64,000 nucleotides of DNA, from the NCBI GenBank assembly GCA_964600165.1, contig CAZRIP010000005.1, forward strand, positions 1-64,000. Direction: 5' to 3'. The notes under the pieces are model-generated. The model made no database searches. It saw only the letters and a list, made by a program, of their open reading frames with translations, and was not told the DNA's origin. This document shows positions 17,257 through 25,394 of the stretch, one piece after another (the stretch's first letter is position 1; every line of letters starts with the position of its first letter). The position numbers and the translations under genes are program-made. This stretch comes from CAZRIP01 sp964600165. GTDB lineage: Bacteria; Elusimicrobiota; Elusimicrobia; UBA1565; UBA9628.

Positions 17257-18798
17257 TTACTTCCGGCCCAGCGCGCGGTAGACCAGATCCAGGTTCTTGC
17301 GCACTCCCGCGGCGTCGGGATTGAGCCGAGCGGCCTGCTCGAGAGAAGCCGCGGCTTCCTTCAGCTTGTTCTCGCGCGCCAGCGCGAGGCCGAGATTGCT
17401 GTAGGCCTCCCAATAGTCCGGCTTGAGCGCGATCGCGGCGCGGTATTCGGCCTCGGCTTCGGGGAGCTTTCTCTCGGAATCGAGAAGGAGGCCTAGATTG
17501 TTGTGCGGCAGCTCGTAGGACGGATCGAGCGCGAGGGCGCGGCGATATTCCGATTCGGCGCGCGCGGGATCTTTGCGCGCGAGCGCGTACCCGAGGCTGT
17601 TGTGCGGCATCGCCTGGTCGGGCTCGACTTGGGCGACGCGGGACCAAAAACTCGCGCTGTCATGCCACACCGGGATCTGGGACCAGGTCAGCCCGATCAA
17701 GACGAGGCAAGCCGCCGCGGCGAGCACGGGCGCCGTCCCGTTTTTCCAACGCGCGCGCAGCGCCGCGCCCGCGAGAAGCGCCAGCGGCAGGCAAGGGAGA
17801 TAGGAGTAGCGGTCGGCCGCGAGCTGGCGGCCGAACGGCACGAGCCCGAGCACCGGGATGAGCGCCGCGGCGTAGCAGAACGCCGCCGTCGCGAGCGCGG
17901 GCCGCTTTTTTCTAACGAACAACAGAGCCGGCGCCGCCAGCAAGACGACGACGGCGCAGACCGCGAACGGCCCGCCGGCGAGCGGCAGGTCTTTCGGGCG
18001 CAGATAGAGCGGAGATAAAGCCCACGGAACGAGCGTCTTCTCGACGTAGAAAACGAGCCCGTACGCGGCTTGCGCGAGGCGCCCGGCGAGATCGGGATAC
18101 GGAAAGCGCCCTTGGTCCGACTTCCGCTGGGCGAGCGCGCCGACGACGCCGAAGACGGCCGACAGCGCGAAGAACGGGGCTTTCTCGGCCCACGCCTTGC
18201 GCTTGAGCGGATAATAGTCAAGCGCGAGCAGCGTCAGCGGCAGCGTGACCGCCATGCCCTTCGACAGCAGGGCCGCGGCGAAGGCGAAAAGCGCGGCTTT
18301 CGCTCGCCCCCTGATATAGAGCAGGACGCTCGAGAGATAGAAGAAGCCGCAGAGCACGTCGCGGCGCTCGCTCGCCCAGGCGACCGATTCCACGCGCAGC
18401 GGGTGCAGCGCGAAGACGAGCGCCGCGAACAGCGCGGCGGGCGTCAGCGCGCCGTCCTTGTCGTCGGGCCGGGCTTTATTAAGCAGCTCTCTCGCCACGA
18501 GGAAAAAGAGCGCGGCGTTGGCGGCGTGGATCAGCGCGCTCGTCAAATGAAACGCCCAGGCCTGCGCGCCGAAGAGCTGGTAATCGAGCGCGAGCGAGGC
18601 CCACGACAGGGGCTGGTAAGGCCCCGAAAGAGTCGTCGTGAACATCCATCGGAGCTGGCTCAAAGAAAAACCAAGATGCTCGCGGCTGGCGAGCAGATAG
18701 CGCAGGTCGTCGAAGTCGACGAAGCCGTTGCCGAGCGCCGGTAGGAAAGCGATGAAAGCCGCCGCGGCCGCGAGCCAAGCCGCGGTCTTTCGCCTCAT
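17257..18798 (-). CDS. TMTC-like polytopic membrane protein with TPR tail
   Basis: A 513-residue protein. The ATG at 18798 overlaps the dusB stop (ATGA) and starts MRRKTAAWLAAAAAFIAFLP. An early periplasmic acidic motif (GFVDFDDLRYLL) and PYQPLSWASLALDYQLFG follow the pattern of bacterial TMTC/DUF1736-like GT-C proteins, then about ten TM segments. Residues about 405-500 carry three or four TPRs (DPARAESEYRRALALDPSYE and so on). It is a paralogue in architecture of 5082-6605. A membrane O-glycosyltransferase function is plausible but unproved. Confidence 0.83.
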   Translation of the reverse strand: MRRKTAAWLAAAAAFIAFLPALGNGFVDFDDLRYLLASREHLGFSLSQLRWMFTTTLSGPYQPLSWASLALDYQLFGAQAWAFHLTSALIHAANAALFFLVARELLNKARPDDKDGALTPAALFAALVFALHPLRVESVAWASERRDVLCGFFYLSSVLLYIRGRAKAALFAFAAALLSKGMAVTLPLTLLALDYYPLKRKAWAEKAPFFALSAVFGVVGALAQRKSDQGRFPYPDLAGRLAQAAYGLVFYVEKTLVPWALSPLYLRPKDLPLAGGPFAVCAVVVLLAAPALLFVRKKRPALATAAFCYAAALIPVLGLVPFGRQLAADRYSYLPCLPLALLAGAALRARWKNGTAPVLAAAACLVLIGLTWSQIPVWHDSASFWSRVAQVEPDQAMPHNSLGYALARKDPARAESEYRRALALDPSYELPHNNLGLLLDSERKLPEAEAEYRAAIALKPDYWEAYSNLGLALARENKLKEAAASLEQAARLNPDAAGVRKNLDLVYRALGRK

Positions 18799-19820
18799 GC
18801 CTCGGCGAGCTGTAAAAACGACGCCGGCCCCGCGACGTCCGGGGGAAGCGCGGCGAAATAATCCTCGAGCAGCCGGCGGACCACGGCGACGTCGAAGGTG
18901 CGGCAGACCTCGCCGCGCAGCGTCTTCGAGTTCGGCAGGCCGAAGGTGTACCACGTCGTCACGCGGCGCATCATCACGGCCGCCTGGCGCTCGCCGTTGT
19001 GCTCGATCTCGAGGGCGAGGTGGCGCAGCGCCGTGTCGCGCCGCTCGGCGATGGAAGGCACGTACGGGCGTTCGTCGCGGCCCGAGAGCGCGAGTTGGAG
19101 ATTGCGATAGACCCACGGGTTGCCCAGGCCGGCGCGGCCGATCATGATCCCGTCGCAGCCGCTGATTTCGCGGATGCGCCGCGCGTCCTCGCCGGTCACG
19201 ACGTCGCCGTTGCCGATCACGGGAATCTTGACCGCGCGCTTGACCTTGCCGATCGCCTCGTAATCCGAGCGGCCGGTGTAGAGCTGATCGCGCGTGCGGC
19301 CGTGGATCGTGACGGCGTTCAAGCCCTGCGCCTGGGCGCGGAGCGCGAGCGCCACGGCTTCGTCTCCGGAGCCGTCCGAGAACCCCTTGCGCGTCTTGAA
19401 CGTGACCGGGATCTTCTTGACGGCTCGCCGCACGGCCTTGAAGACGGCCTCGGCCTTGTCGGGCTCTTTGAGCAGCGCCGAGCCCTCGCCGTTGGTCGTC
19501 ACCTTGCGGACCGGGCAGCCCAGGTTCAAGTCGATGAGGTCAAAGCCCATCCCCTCGAGGCGCGCCGCGGCCTCGCCCATCTGCGCCGGGTCGCAGCCGA
19601 GGAGCTGGGCGCCGAGCGGCCGGTCCGCGGGCACGGTCTTGAGCATCCGCAGCGTCTTCGCGTTATCGCGCACCAAAGCCTGGGCCGAGACCATTTCGAG
19701 AAACGAGAAAGCCAAGCCTTTCTCGCGCGCCACCAGGCGAAACGGCAGGTCGCTGCAAGCGGCCAGCGGCGATTGGATGACGAGCGAGGGAAGCGTCAGG
19801 CTTCCCAGACGGAGCTGCAT
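18795..19820 (-). CDS. dusB: tRNA-dihydrouridine synthase
   Basis: FMN enzyme that reduces uridines in tRNA. 341 residues. Substrate and flavin motifs are intact: QSPLAACSDLPFR at the N-terminus, QLLGCDPAQMGEAA, DLNLGCPVRKVTTNGEGSAL with the catalytic Cys of the NxGCP box, ITIHGRTRDQLYTG-like AVTIHGRTRDQLYTGRSD, and PVIGNGDV with DGIMIGRAGLGNPW. It diverges from the dehydrogenase gene across only 21 bp, and its stop overlaps the downstream TPR gene. Confidence 0.93.
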   Translation of the reverse strand: MQLRLGSLTLPSLVIQSPLAACSDLPFRLVAREKGLAFSFLEMVSAQALVRDNAKTLRMLKTVPADRPLGAQLLGCDPAQMGEAAARLEGMGFDLIDLNLGCPVRKVTTNGEGSALLKEPDKAEAVFKAVRRAVKKIPVTFKTRKGFSDGSGDEAVALALRAQAQGLNAVTIHGRTRDQLYTGRSDYEAIGKVKRAVKIPVIGNGDVVTGEDARRIREISGCDGIMIGRAGLGNPWVYRNLQLALSGRDERPYVPSIAERRDTALRHLALEIEHNGERQAAVMMRRVTTWYTFGLPNSKTLRGEVCRTFDVAVVRRLLEDYFAALPPDVAGPASFLQLAEA

Positions 19821-19841
19821 TATTATATTTTACCACTTCAT

Positions 19842-20837
19842 ATGAAGCCCAAGCTCCTGATCACGCGCGCGATCCCCGACGAGGCCAAGAAGCTCCTGAC
19901 GCCCCACTTCGAGATCGACCAATACGACAAGCACACGGCGATCCCGCGCCCGCTGCTGCTCAAGAAGATCAAGGACAAAGACGGCCTGTTGTGCATCCTG
20001 ACCGAGAAAGTTAATCAAGAGCTCTTGGACGCGGCGCCCAAGCTCAAGGCCGTCGCGACTTATTCGGTCGGCTTCGACCACGTCGACGTGAAGGCCTGCT
20101 CGGCGCGCGGCGTCGCCGTCGTCAACACGCCGGGCGTGCTGACCGAGACGACCGCCGATTTCACGTGGGCGCTGCTGATGGCGGCGGCGCGCCGCGTCGT
20201 CGAGGGCGACAAGTTCATGCGCGCGGGCAAGTACGAGGCGTGGGACCCGATGATGATCCTGGGCGTCGACGTGTTCGGCAAGACCCTCGGCGTCGTCGGC
20301 TTCGGCCGCATCGGCCAGGCCGTCGCCCGGCGCGCCGCCGGCTTCGGCATGCGCGTCCTCTATTACGACACGCAGCGCCTGTTTCCAGAGGTCGAGAAGC
20401 AGTTCGGCGCTTCTTTCCGCGATTTCAACGACCTGCTGCGCGAGTCAGACTTCGTGAGCTTGCACACCGTCCTCGACTCGACGACACATCACCTCATCGA
20501 CGACCGCGCCTTCGGCTTCATGAAGCGCTCGGCGATCCTCATCAACGCGGCGCGCGGTCCCATCGTCGATGAGAAAGCGCTCGTCAAGGCGCTCAAGTCC
20601 GGCCGCATCCGCGGCGCCGGACTCGACGTTTACGAGTTCGAGCCGAAGATGGTCCCGGGCCTGTCCAAGCTGCCGAACCTAGTGCTCGCGCCGCATCTGG
20701 CGAGCGCCTCCTTGGAGACGCGCACCAAGATGGGCACGATGGCCGCGCAGGGCCTCGTCGACGCGCTCGTGCACAAGAAAAAGCCGCAGCACCCGGTCAA
20801 TCCCGAGGTCTGCGACAAGATCGGCGTCGCGGCATGA
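19842..20837 (+). CDS. D-2-hydroxyacid dehydrogenase (glycerate/glyoxylate reductase type)
   Basis: A 331-residue NAD(P)-dependent reductase. The Rossmann motif is LGVVGFGRIGQAVARRAAGF. The catalytic set is represented by NAARGPIVDEKALVKALK (Arg), YEFEPK (Glu) and the His in LAPHLASASLETR. N-terminal KLLITRAIPDEAKKLL and YSVGFDHVDVKAC are typical of glyoxylate/hydroxypyruvate reductases of the GyaR group. The substrate cannot be settled. The stop overlaps the following PfpI-like gene (ATGA), implying joint expression. Confidence 0.9.
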   Translation: MKPKLLITRAIPDEAKKLLTPHFEIDQYDKHTAIPRPLLLKKIKDKDGLLCILTEKVNQELLDAAPKLKAVATYSVGFDHVDVKACSARGVAVVNTPGVLTETTADFTWALLMAAARRVVEGDKFMRAGKYEAWDPMMILGVDVFGKTLGVVGFGRIGQAVARRAAGFGMRVLYYDTQRLFPEVEKQFGASFRDFNDLLRESDFVSLHTVLDSTTHHLIDDRAFGFMKRSAILINAARGPIVDEKALVKALKSGRIRGAGLDVYEFEPKMVPGLSKLPNLVLAPHLASASLETRTKMGTMAAQGLVDALVHKKKPQHPVNPEVCDKIGVAA

Positions 20838-21343
20838 AGAAGATCGCCGTCTTGATCGAGCAGCAGTACCAGGAGACGGAAGTCTGGGTCCCCTACTACC
20901 GTTTGAAGGAGGCGGGCCACCAAGCGATCCTCGTCGGGCCTGAAAAGGGCAAGACCTATCCGAGCAAGTTCGGCTACCCCGCCGTCGCCGAGGCCGACTA
21001 CAAGTCCATCAAGGCGAAAGACCTCGCCGGAGTCGTCGTTCCCGGCGGCTTCGCGCCCGACTTCATGCGCCGCTCGCCCGACGCGGCCAAGCTCGTCGCC
21101 GAGGTCTTCAAAGCCGGGAAAATGACGGCGTCGATCTGCCATGGCGCGTGGATCTTGTGCTCCGCGGGGGTACTAAAAGGTAGGAGAGCGACTTGCTTCT
21201 ACGCGATCGCCGACGACGTGAAGAACGCCGGCGCCAAATACGTCGACGAGGAGTGCGTCGTCGACGGGAACCTGATCACCTCGCGCAAGCCCGAGGACCT
21301 TCCTGCCTTCTGCGCCGCGCTCGTCCAAGCGCTCGCGCGCTAG
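20834..21343 (+). CDS. DJ-1/PfpI family protein
   Basis: A 169-residue member of the class I glutamine-amidotransferase-like fold. The nucleophile elbow is TASICHGAWIL, with Cys102 followed by His103. The conserved strand VVVPGGFAPDFMRR and an acidic residue near the N-terminus (IEQQYQETEVW) complete the usual site. Relatives are described as glyoxalases, deglycases or proteases; the specific activity is not predictable. Coupling to a 2-hydroxyacid dehydrogenase suggests a shared role in handling reactive 2-oxoacids or aldehydes, which is inference. Confidence 0.9.
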   Translation: MKKIAVLIEQQYQETEVWVPYYRLKEAGHQAILVGPEKGKTYPSKFGYPAVAEADYKSIKAKDLAGVVVPGGFAPDFMRRSPDAAKLVAEVFKAGKMTASICHGAWILCSAGVLKGRRATCFYAIADDVKNAGAKYVDEECVVDGNLITSRKPEDLPAFCAALVQALAR

Positions 21344-21350
21344 CCCGAGG

Positions 21351-21421
21351 CTCGACTCTCCTCAAAGAGAGTTGAGACTTTCAACCATCGCTGGCGATAG
21401 TTGAGATTTGAATCATGATCC
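21351..21421. repeat. Intergenic repeat copy 1 with two hairpins (possible terminator)
   Basis: CTCGACTCTC at 21351-21360 pairs with GAGAGTTGAG at 21367-21376 (10 bp, one G-T). A second stem pairs 21381-21390 with 21395-21404. The segment lies between two convergent genes and is related to 63394-63491, sharing CTC(G/A)ACTCTCC and ACCATCGCTGG(C/A)GATAGT and ending in GATCC. Confidence 0.55.
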
Positions 21422-21441
21422 GCCGCGCGGCGGATGCCGAG

Positions 21442-22101
21442 CTAGCGGTACTTATTCAAAAACCGCAGGTTCGCCGCGACGATGGCCTCGACGCGCGGCA
21501 GCATGAAGGGCGTGAAGGTGTCCCCCGAGTCGAGCGGGACGTGGACGACGGTGCAGTATTCGGCGACGTCGGCGCGCAGGCGCCGCAGCACGTAGCGCTT
21601 GCGCCGCGGCGTGCGCGGCTTGCGCGAGAGGATTTTGCCGAGCACGTCGAGCCGCAGGCGCTGCGTGAGCTCCCCGACGAGCTTTTCCCAGGAAGGGCTC
21701 CGCTCTGAAACGTGCTTGCGCTCCTCGACGAAGAGGGTATTGGGCTGGAGCTTGCGAACGATCCCTTCGATCCACGCCGCGTCCGGCCGAGGCTCCGCGG
21801 AGAGATGGATCGCGAGGTCGGCGAAGTCCCCGCGCGAGAGGAGCTTCTCGTAGAGGGTGCGGTAATCGGCGAAGCGCTCCTCGGCGACCGGGCCGGCCTT
21901 GAGCTCTCTCAAAAGCTGCCGCGAGGTCTTTTGGAACAGCTCGGTCTTGAGCGCGGCCAGGGGCTCCTCGATCTGCAGCAGCTTGTCGCGCATGTAGAGC
22001 CAGGGGTCTCGCTCGCGCGTGAGGTGCGACCCGCGCCACTGGCAGAACTCGGCCAGGCGCGCGACGATGACGAGCTGATGCGAGGTCGTCGCCTCGCTCA
22101 A
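21442..22101 (-). CDS. Hypothetical alpha-helical protein
   Basis: A 219-residue protein not recognised. The start is probably the TTG at 22101, which overlaps the upstream TGA as TTGA; upstream in-frame sequence lies inside the neighbour and no ATG is near. Predicted largely helical with charged stretches (LLQIEEPLAALKTELFQKTS, RPRTP-like basic KPRTPRRKRY). It contains HVPLDSGDTFTPFMLPRVEA near the end. No signal peptide or TM segment is seen. It is coupled to the exported protein upstream, so it may serve the same pathway. Confidence 0.65.
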   Translation of the reverse strand: MSEATTSHQLVIVARLAEFCQWRGSHLTRERDPWLYMRDKLLQIEEPLAALKTELFQKTSRQLLRELKAGPVAEERFADYRTLYEKLLSRGDFADLAIHLSAEPRPDAAWIEGIVRKLQPNTLFVEERKHVSERSPSWEKLVGELTQRLRLDVLGKILSRKPRTPRRKRYVLRRLRADVAEYCTVVHVPLDSGDTFTPFMLPRVEAIVAANLRFLNKYR

Positions 22102-22826
22102 GAGCCTTCGTCCTCGGGGAGGTGGTGAAGAAAGAACTCGGGGGCGATGCGTCCGTCGAAGGAGCCCTGGTCCCAGCTGTCGAACTCGTAGACGTCCGCC
22201 GCGCCGTTTTTCCACGGGTCGAAGGCCAGGCAGATCGTCGGGACCTCGGCGCCCGCGGGGGCGCAGGCGATGGCGGCGGTGTGCCAGGGCCGGGTCTGGC
22301 GCGGACCATCGCGGAGGTCCCAGCCTTGCGGCTTGAGCTTGAGCAGCTCCGCCCACACCGCGTCGGACCAGTCCGCGCAGGTGCCCTTCGCGCGCGCGAG
22401 CTGGCGTCGCAGCTTCTTGAGCTCGGAGGTCTTGTCGTCGACGGCCTCTTCGAGGCGGTCGGCGTCGGCCATGGTCTTCGCTTTGGCCTTCAGGTCTTTG
22501 AGGCGCTGGAGCTCGGTCTCCCGCTGGGCGACCGACTCCTCCAGCTGGCGTCCCGGCAGGCGCGCTTCCTCGGGGTGCTCGATGAGCTCGCCGCTTTCCA
22601 GACCGGCGCGCCAGCCGTCGTCGAGGCGTTTTTGCACGAGCTCGGCGTAGCGCCCATAGAGCTTTCGCAGCTCGACGAGCTCGGGTTTGGAGAGAAGCGA
22701 GATCTCGCGTACGGCCTCATCGGCCGGGTCGGTCTTCTTCGGCAGGTTCAGCGGATCGGCGTTGAGATCGAAAATGCCCGCCTGTGAGACGGGGGCCAGC
22801 AGCAGGGCCAAACACAAGACCGTCAT
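22098..22826 (-). CDS. Exported coiled-coil protein with possible Cys/His hydrolase domain
   Basis: A 242-residue protein with an N-terminal signal peptide (MTVLCLALLLAPVSQAGIF). Residues about 75-135 are heptad-like and highly charged (coiled coil). The C-terminal part has CADWSDAVWAELLKLK, then WHTAAIACAP, then ICLAFDPWKNG, an order of Cys, His and Asp like papain-fold or transglutaminase-like hydrolases; this is an inference from motif order only. A TTGACT-16-TATGCT promoter lies 6 nt before the ATG. It is translationally linked to the downstream hypothetical gene. Confidence 0.65.
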   Translation of the reverse strand: MTVLCLALLLAPVSQAGIFDLNADPLNLPKKTDPADEAVREISLLSKPELVELRKLYGRYAELVQKRLDDGWRAGLESGELIEHPEEARLPGRQLEESVAQRETELQRLKDLKAKAKTMADADRLEEAVDDKTSELKKLRRQLARAKGTCADWSDAVWAELLKLKPQGWDLRDGPRQTRPWHTAAIACAPAGAEVPTICLAFDPWKNGAADVYEFDSWDQGSFDGRIAPEFFLHHLPEDEGS

Positions 22827-22832
22827 AGGATC

Positions 22833-22860
22833 AGCATAGCAGGTTTGTCCCTCAAGTCAA
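22833..22860 (-). promoter_or_regulatory. Promoter of the exported coiled-coil gene
   Basis: On the minus strand TTGACT (22860-22855), 16-nt spacer, TATGCT (22838-22833). The ATG is at 22826, 6 nt downstream, again suggesting a leaderless start. Confidence 0.6.
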
Positions 22861-22894
22861 GCGGCGGGCCGTCGATTTTTGTAGAATTTGAAAC

Positions 22895-25036
22895 ATGACC
22901 GATCATTCCGCGCAGTGGCACGTTCCCGAGCGTCTTTCTCGCCTCAAAGACCTCGCCTACAACCTCTGGTGGAGCTGGCATCCCGAGGCCCGCGCCTTGT
23001 TCAAGGAGATCGATCTGGCGCTGTGGTCCGAAAGCCACCACAACCCCGTTTACCTGCTTCAGCGCTCGCAGACCCGACTGGCGGCCCTCGCCAACGACCC
23101 CCTGTTCCTCGCGCGCTACGACGCGGTCATCCGGACCTTCGAGCAATACCTGGCCGGCGAGGACACCTGGTTCAAGCGCCGCCATCCGGAGTTCGCCGGC
23201 AAGTCCGTGGCCTACTTCTCGGCCGAGTTCGGCCTGCACAACTCGCTCAAGATCTACTCGGGCGGCCTGGGCATCCTCGCGGGCGACCACTGCAAGACGG
23301 CCTCGGACCTCGGCGTGCCGCTCGTCGGCGTCGGCTTCATGTATCCGCAAGGCTACGGCGCCCAGCGCATCAGCGTCGACGGCTGGCAGCAGAACGTCTA
23401 CGAGCAGATCGACTGGAACGTCTCGCCGGTGCGGCCGCTGATGAACCCCGACGGGTCGCGGCTGATCATCGACGTCGGCTGGGGCGGCTGGAAGCTGCAC
23501 GTCGGCGTCTGGGAGGTCGTGGTCGGGCGCGTCAAGCTGCTGTTGATGGACACCAACGTCGACGGCAACTCGCCCAACGACCGCGAGATCAGCGGCAGGC
23601 TCTATGGGGGGGACAGAACGACTCGTCTCAGGCAAGAGATCGTGCTCGGGATCGGCGGCGTCCGCCTGCTGCGCGCTCTTAAGGTTCCGGCCGCCGTCTT
23701 CCATGCCAACGAGGGCCACTCCTCGTTTCTTTTCGTCGAGATCCTGCGCGAGAAGATCAAGGAAGGCAAGAGCTACGATCTGGCCGCGCGCGAGGTGGCC
23801 GAGGCGTCGGTCTTCACGACGCACACCCCCGTCGAGGCCGGTCACGACGTCTTCGACGAGCAGCTGGTCGCCGAGTACTTCAAGGCCTATTGGGCGGAGC
23901 TCGGCATGGATCAGGAGCGCTTCCTCGCGCTGGCCCGCGCGCCGGGCGAGCACGGCTGGAACATGACGGCCCTCGCGCTCAAGCTCGCGGGACGGCGCAA
24001 CGCGGTCTCGCGCCGGCATGGCTTTGTCTCGCGCAAGATGTGGCACAAGCTTTGGCCCGACAAGGCGGAAGACGACGTGCCCGTGTCGCACGTCACCAAC
24101 GGCGTCCATATGGCGACCTGGGTCCAGGCCGATCTCGGGCGCTCGTTCTCCAAGCACCTCGGCGAGGGCTTCTGGGACAGCCAGGACGACCCGGCGATCT
24201 GGTCGAAGGTGGCCGCGATCCCCGACGACGAGCTTTGGACGCTCCATCAGCGCAACAAGACGGAGCTCTTTCGCCTCTTGCGCTTTCGAGCGCGCGAGCG
24301 CTGGACGCGCGGCCAGGCCGACGCCGCGCAGATGGTCGCGTCCGGAGCGCTGCTCGACCACGGCGCGCTGACGATCGGCTTCGCGCGGCGCTTCGCGGGC
24401 TACAAGCGCGCGACGCTCATCCTGCGCGACCTCGACCGCCTCAAGAGGCTCCTGCTCGACGCGCAGCGTCCCGTGCAGATCGTCTTCGCGGGCAAGGCTC
24501 ATCCCGCCGACGACGGCGGCAAGGCGCTGATCCAGCAGGTCTATCGCGTCGCGCGCGATCCCGCGTTCGGCGGCCGCATCGGCTTCATCGAGGACTACGA
24601 CATGCACGTGGCGCGCTATCTCGTGCAGGGCTGCGATCTTTGGCTCAACAATCCGCTCGCGCCCATGGAAGCCTGCGGGACGTCCGGCGAGAAGGCCGCG
24701 ATGAACGGCGTGCCGAACTTCTCCGTGCTCGACGGCTGGTGGGAGGAGGGCTTCAACGGGTCGAACGGCTGGGCGATCGGCCAGGCGGGCGGCAGAGGCT
24801 CGGGCGACGCGGCCGACGCCGCCGACGCCGCCGACGCCGAGGACATCTACCGCGCTCTCGAGGAAAAGATCGTCCCCTTATATTACGACCGCAGCGACCG
24901 CGTGCCGCGCGGCTGGGTCAAGGTGATGAAGGAGTCGATCCGCTCGGTGGCGCCGCGCTTCTGCGGCAACCGCATGGTCAAGGACTACGTGGAGCAGCTC
25001 TACGTTCCTTCGGCTGCGGCGACGGCCGCGCGCTAG
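22895..25036 (+). CDS. glgP: Alpha-glucan (glycogen/maltodextrin) phosphorylase
   Basis: GT35 enzyme releasing glucose-1-phosphate from alpha-1,4-glucans. It is 713 residues and of the short alpha-glucan phosphorylase group with an N-terminal DUF3417 segment (ERLSRLKDLAYNLWWSWHPEA). Conserved blocks include YFSAEFGLHNSLKIYSGGLG, FHANEGHSSF, FTTHTPVEAGHDVF and the PLP-lysine region GTSGEKAAMNGVPNFSVLDG (Lys600). A TAGAAT -10-like box at 22882-22887 is 7 nt before the ATG. A short alanine-aspartate run (DAADAADAADAED, about 640-655) replaces a variable loop. No other glycogen gene is nearby. Confidence 0.94.
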   Translation: MTDHSAQWHVPERLSRLKDLAYNLWWSWHPEARALFKEIDLALWSESHHNPVYLLQRSQTRLAALANDPLFLARYDAVIRTFEQYLAGEDTWFKRRHPEFAGKSVAYFSAEFGLHNSLKIYSGGLGILAGDHCKTASDLGVPLVGVGFMYPQGYGAQRISVDGWQQNVYEQIDWNVSPVRPLMNPDGSRLIIDVGWGGWKLHVGVWEVVVGRVKLLLMDTNVDGNSPNDREISGRLYGGDRTTRLRQEIVLGIGGVRLLRALKVPAAVFHANEGHSSFLFVEILREKIKEGKSYDLAAREVAEASVFTTHTPVEAGHDVFDEQLVAEYFKAYWAELGMDQERFLALARAPGEHGWNMTALALKLAGRRNAVSRRHGFVSRKMWHKLWPDKAEDDVPVSHVTNGVHMATWVQADLGRSFSKHLGEGFWDSQDDPAIWSKVAAIPDDELWTLHQRNKTELFRLLRFRARERWTRGQADAAQMVASGALLDHGALTIGFARRFAGYKRATLILRDLDRLKRLLLDAQRPVQIVFAGKAHPADDGGKALIQQVYRVARDPAFGGRIGFIEDYDMHVARYLVQGCDLWLNNPLAPMEACGTSGEKAAMNGVPNFSVLDGWWEEGFNGSNGWAIGQAGGRGSGDAADAADAADAEDIYRALEEKIVPLYYDRSDRVPRGWVKVMKESIRSVAPRFCGNRMVKDYVEQLYVPSAAATAAR

Positions 25037-25042
25037 CGGCCG

Positions 25043-25360
25043 TCAGCTGTCGATCCAGTCGAGCGTCTCGCCCTTGTCGTTGAGGACGATGAACGCGGCC
25101 TTGAGCTTGTCTTCTCGCGCCCGCTTGCGCGCGGCGTAGATCGCGTCGACGGCTTCCTCGTGGGTCTCGAAGTCGCCGAGCTTGATTAATCCGTTATCGC
25201 GCCGCGCCGCGCGGTAGAAGCGCTTCTCGACGGGATCGACGGCGAGCAGCGCCGTGACGTCGGCCGGGATCTGGCTCGCGCCGTGCTTCTTGATGAAGCG
25301 GATGACGAACGCGGCGAGGATGAACGGCAAGACAAGATAGAAAAAGAGGATCTGAAGCAT
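25043..25360 (-). CDS. Small single-pass membrane protein, unknown function
   Basis: 105 residues. The N-terminal ~20 residues are hydrophobic (LQILFFYLVLPFILAAFVI) followed by a basic stretch (RFIKKHG), so the charged remainder probably faces the cytoplasm. The soluble part contains FETHEEAVDAIYAARKRARE and ends FIVLNDKGETLDWIDS. Not recognised. It diverges from the GT39-like gene; TAAAAT on the minus strand lies 9 nt before its ATG. Confidence 0.65.
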   Translation of the reverse strand: MLQILFFYLVLPFILAAFVIRFIKKHGASQIPADVTALLAVDPVEKRFYRAARRDNGLIKLGDFETHEEAVDAIYAARKRAREDKLKAAFIVLNDKGETLDWIDS

Positions 25361-25394
25361 CCTGCCGGGATTTTACAACTTTGTAGAATGGGCC

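Noticed and set aside
17254..17259. Frameshift joining the GT2 and TPR genes
   Set aside because: They are on opposite strands and their stops merely abut.
24790..24850. Alanine-aspartate microrepeat in the phosphorylase gene
   Set aside because: Falls in a variable loop, in frame; probably simple-sequence slippage and not a functional element.
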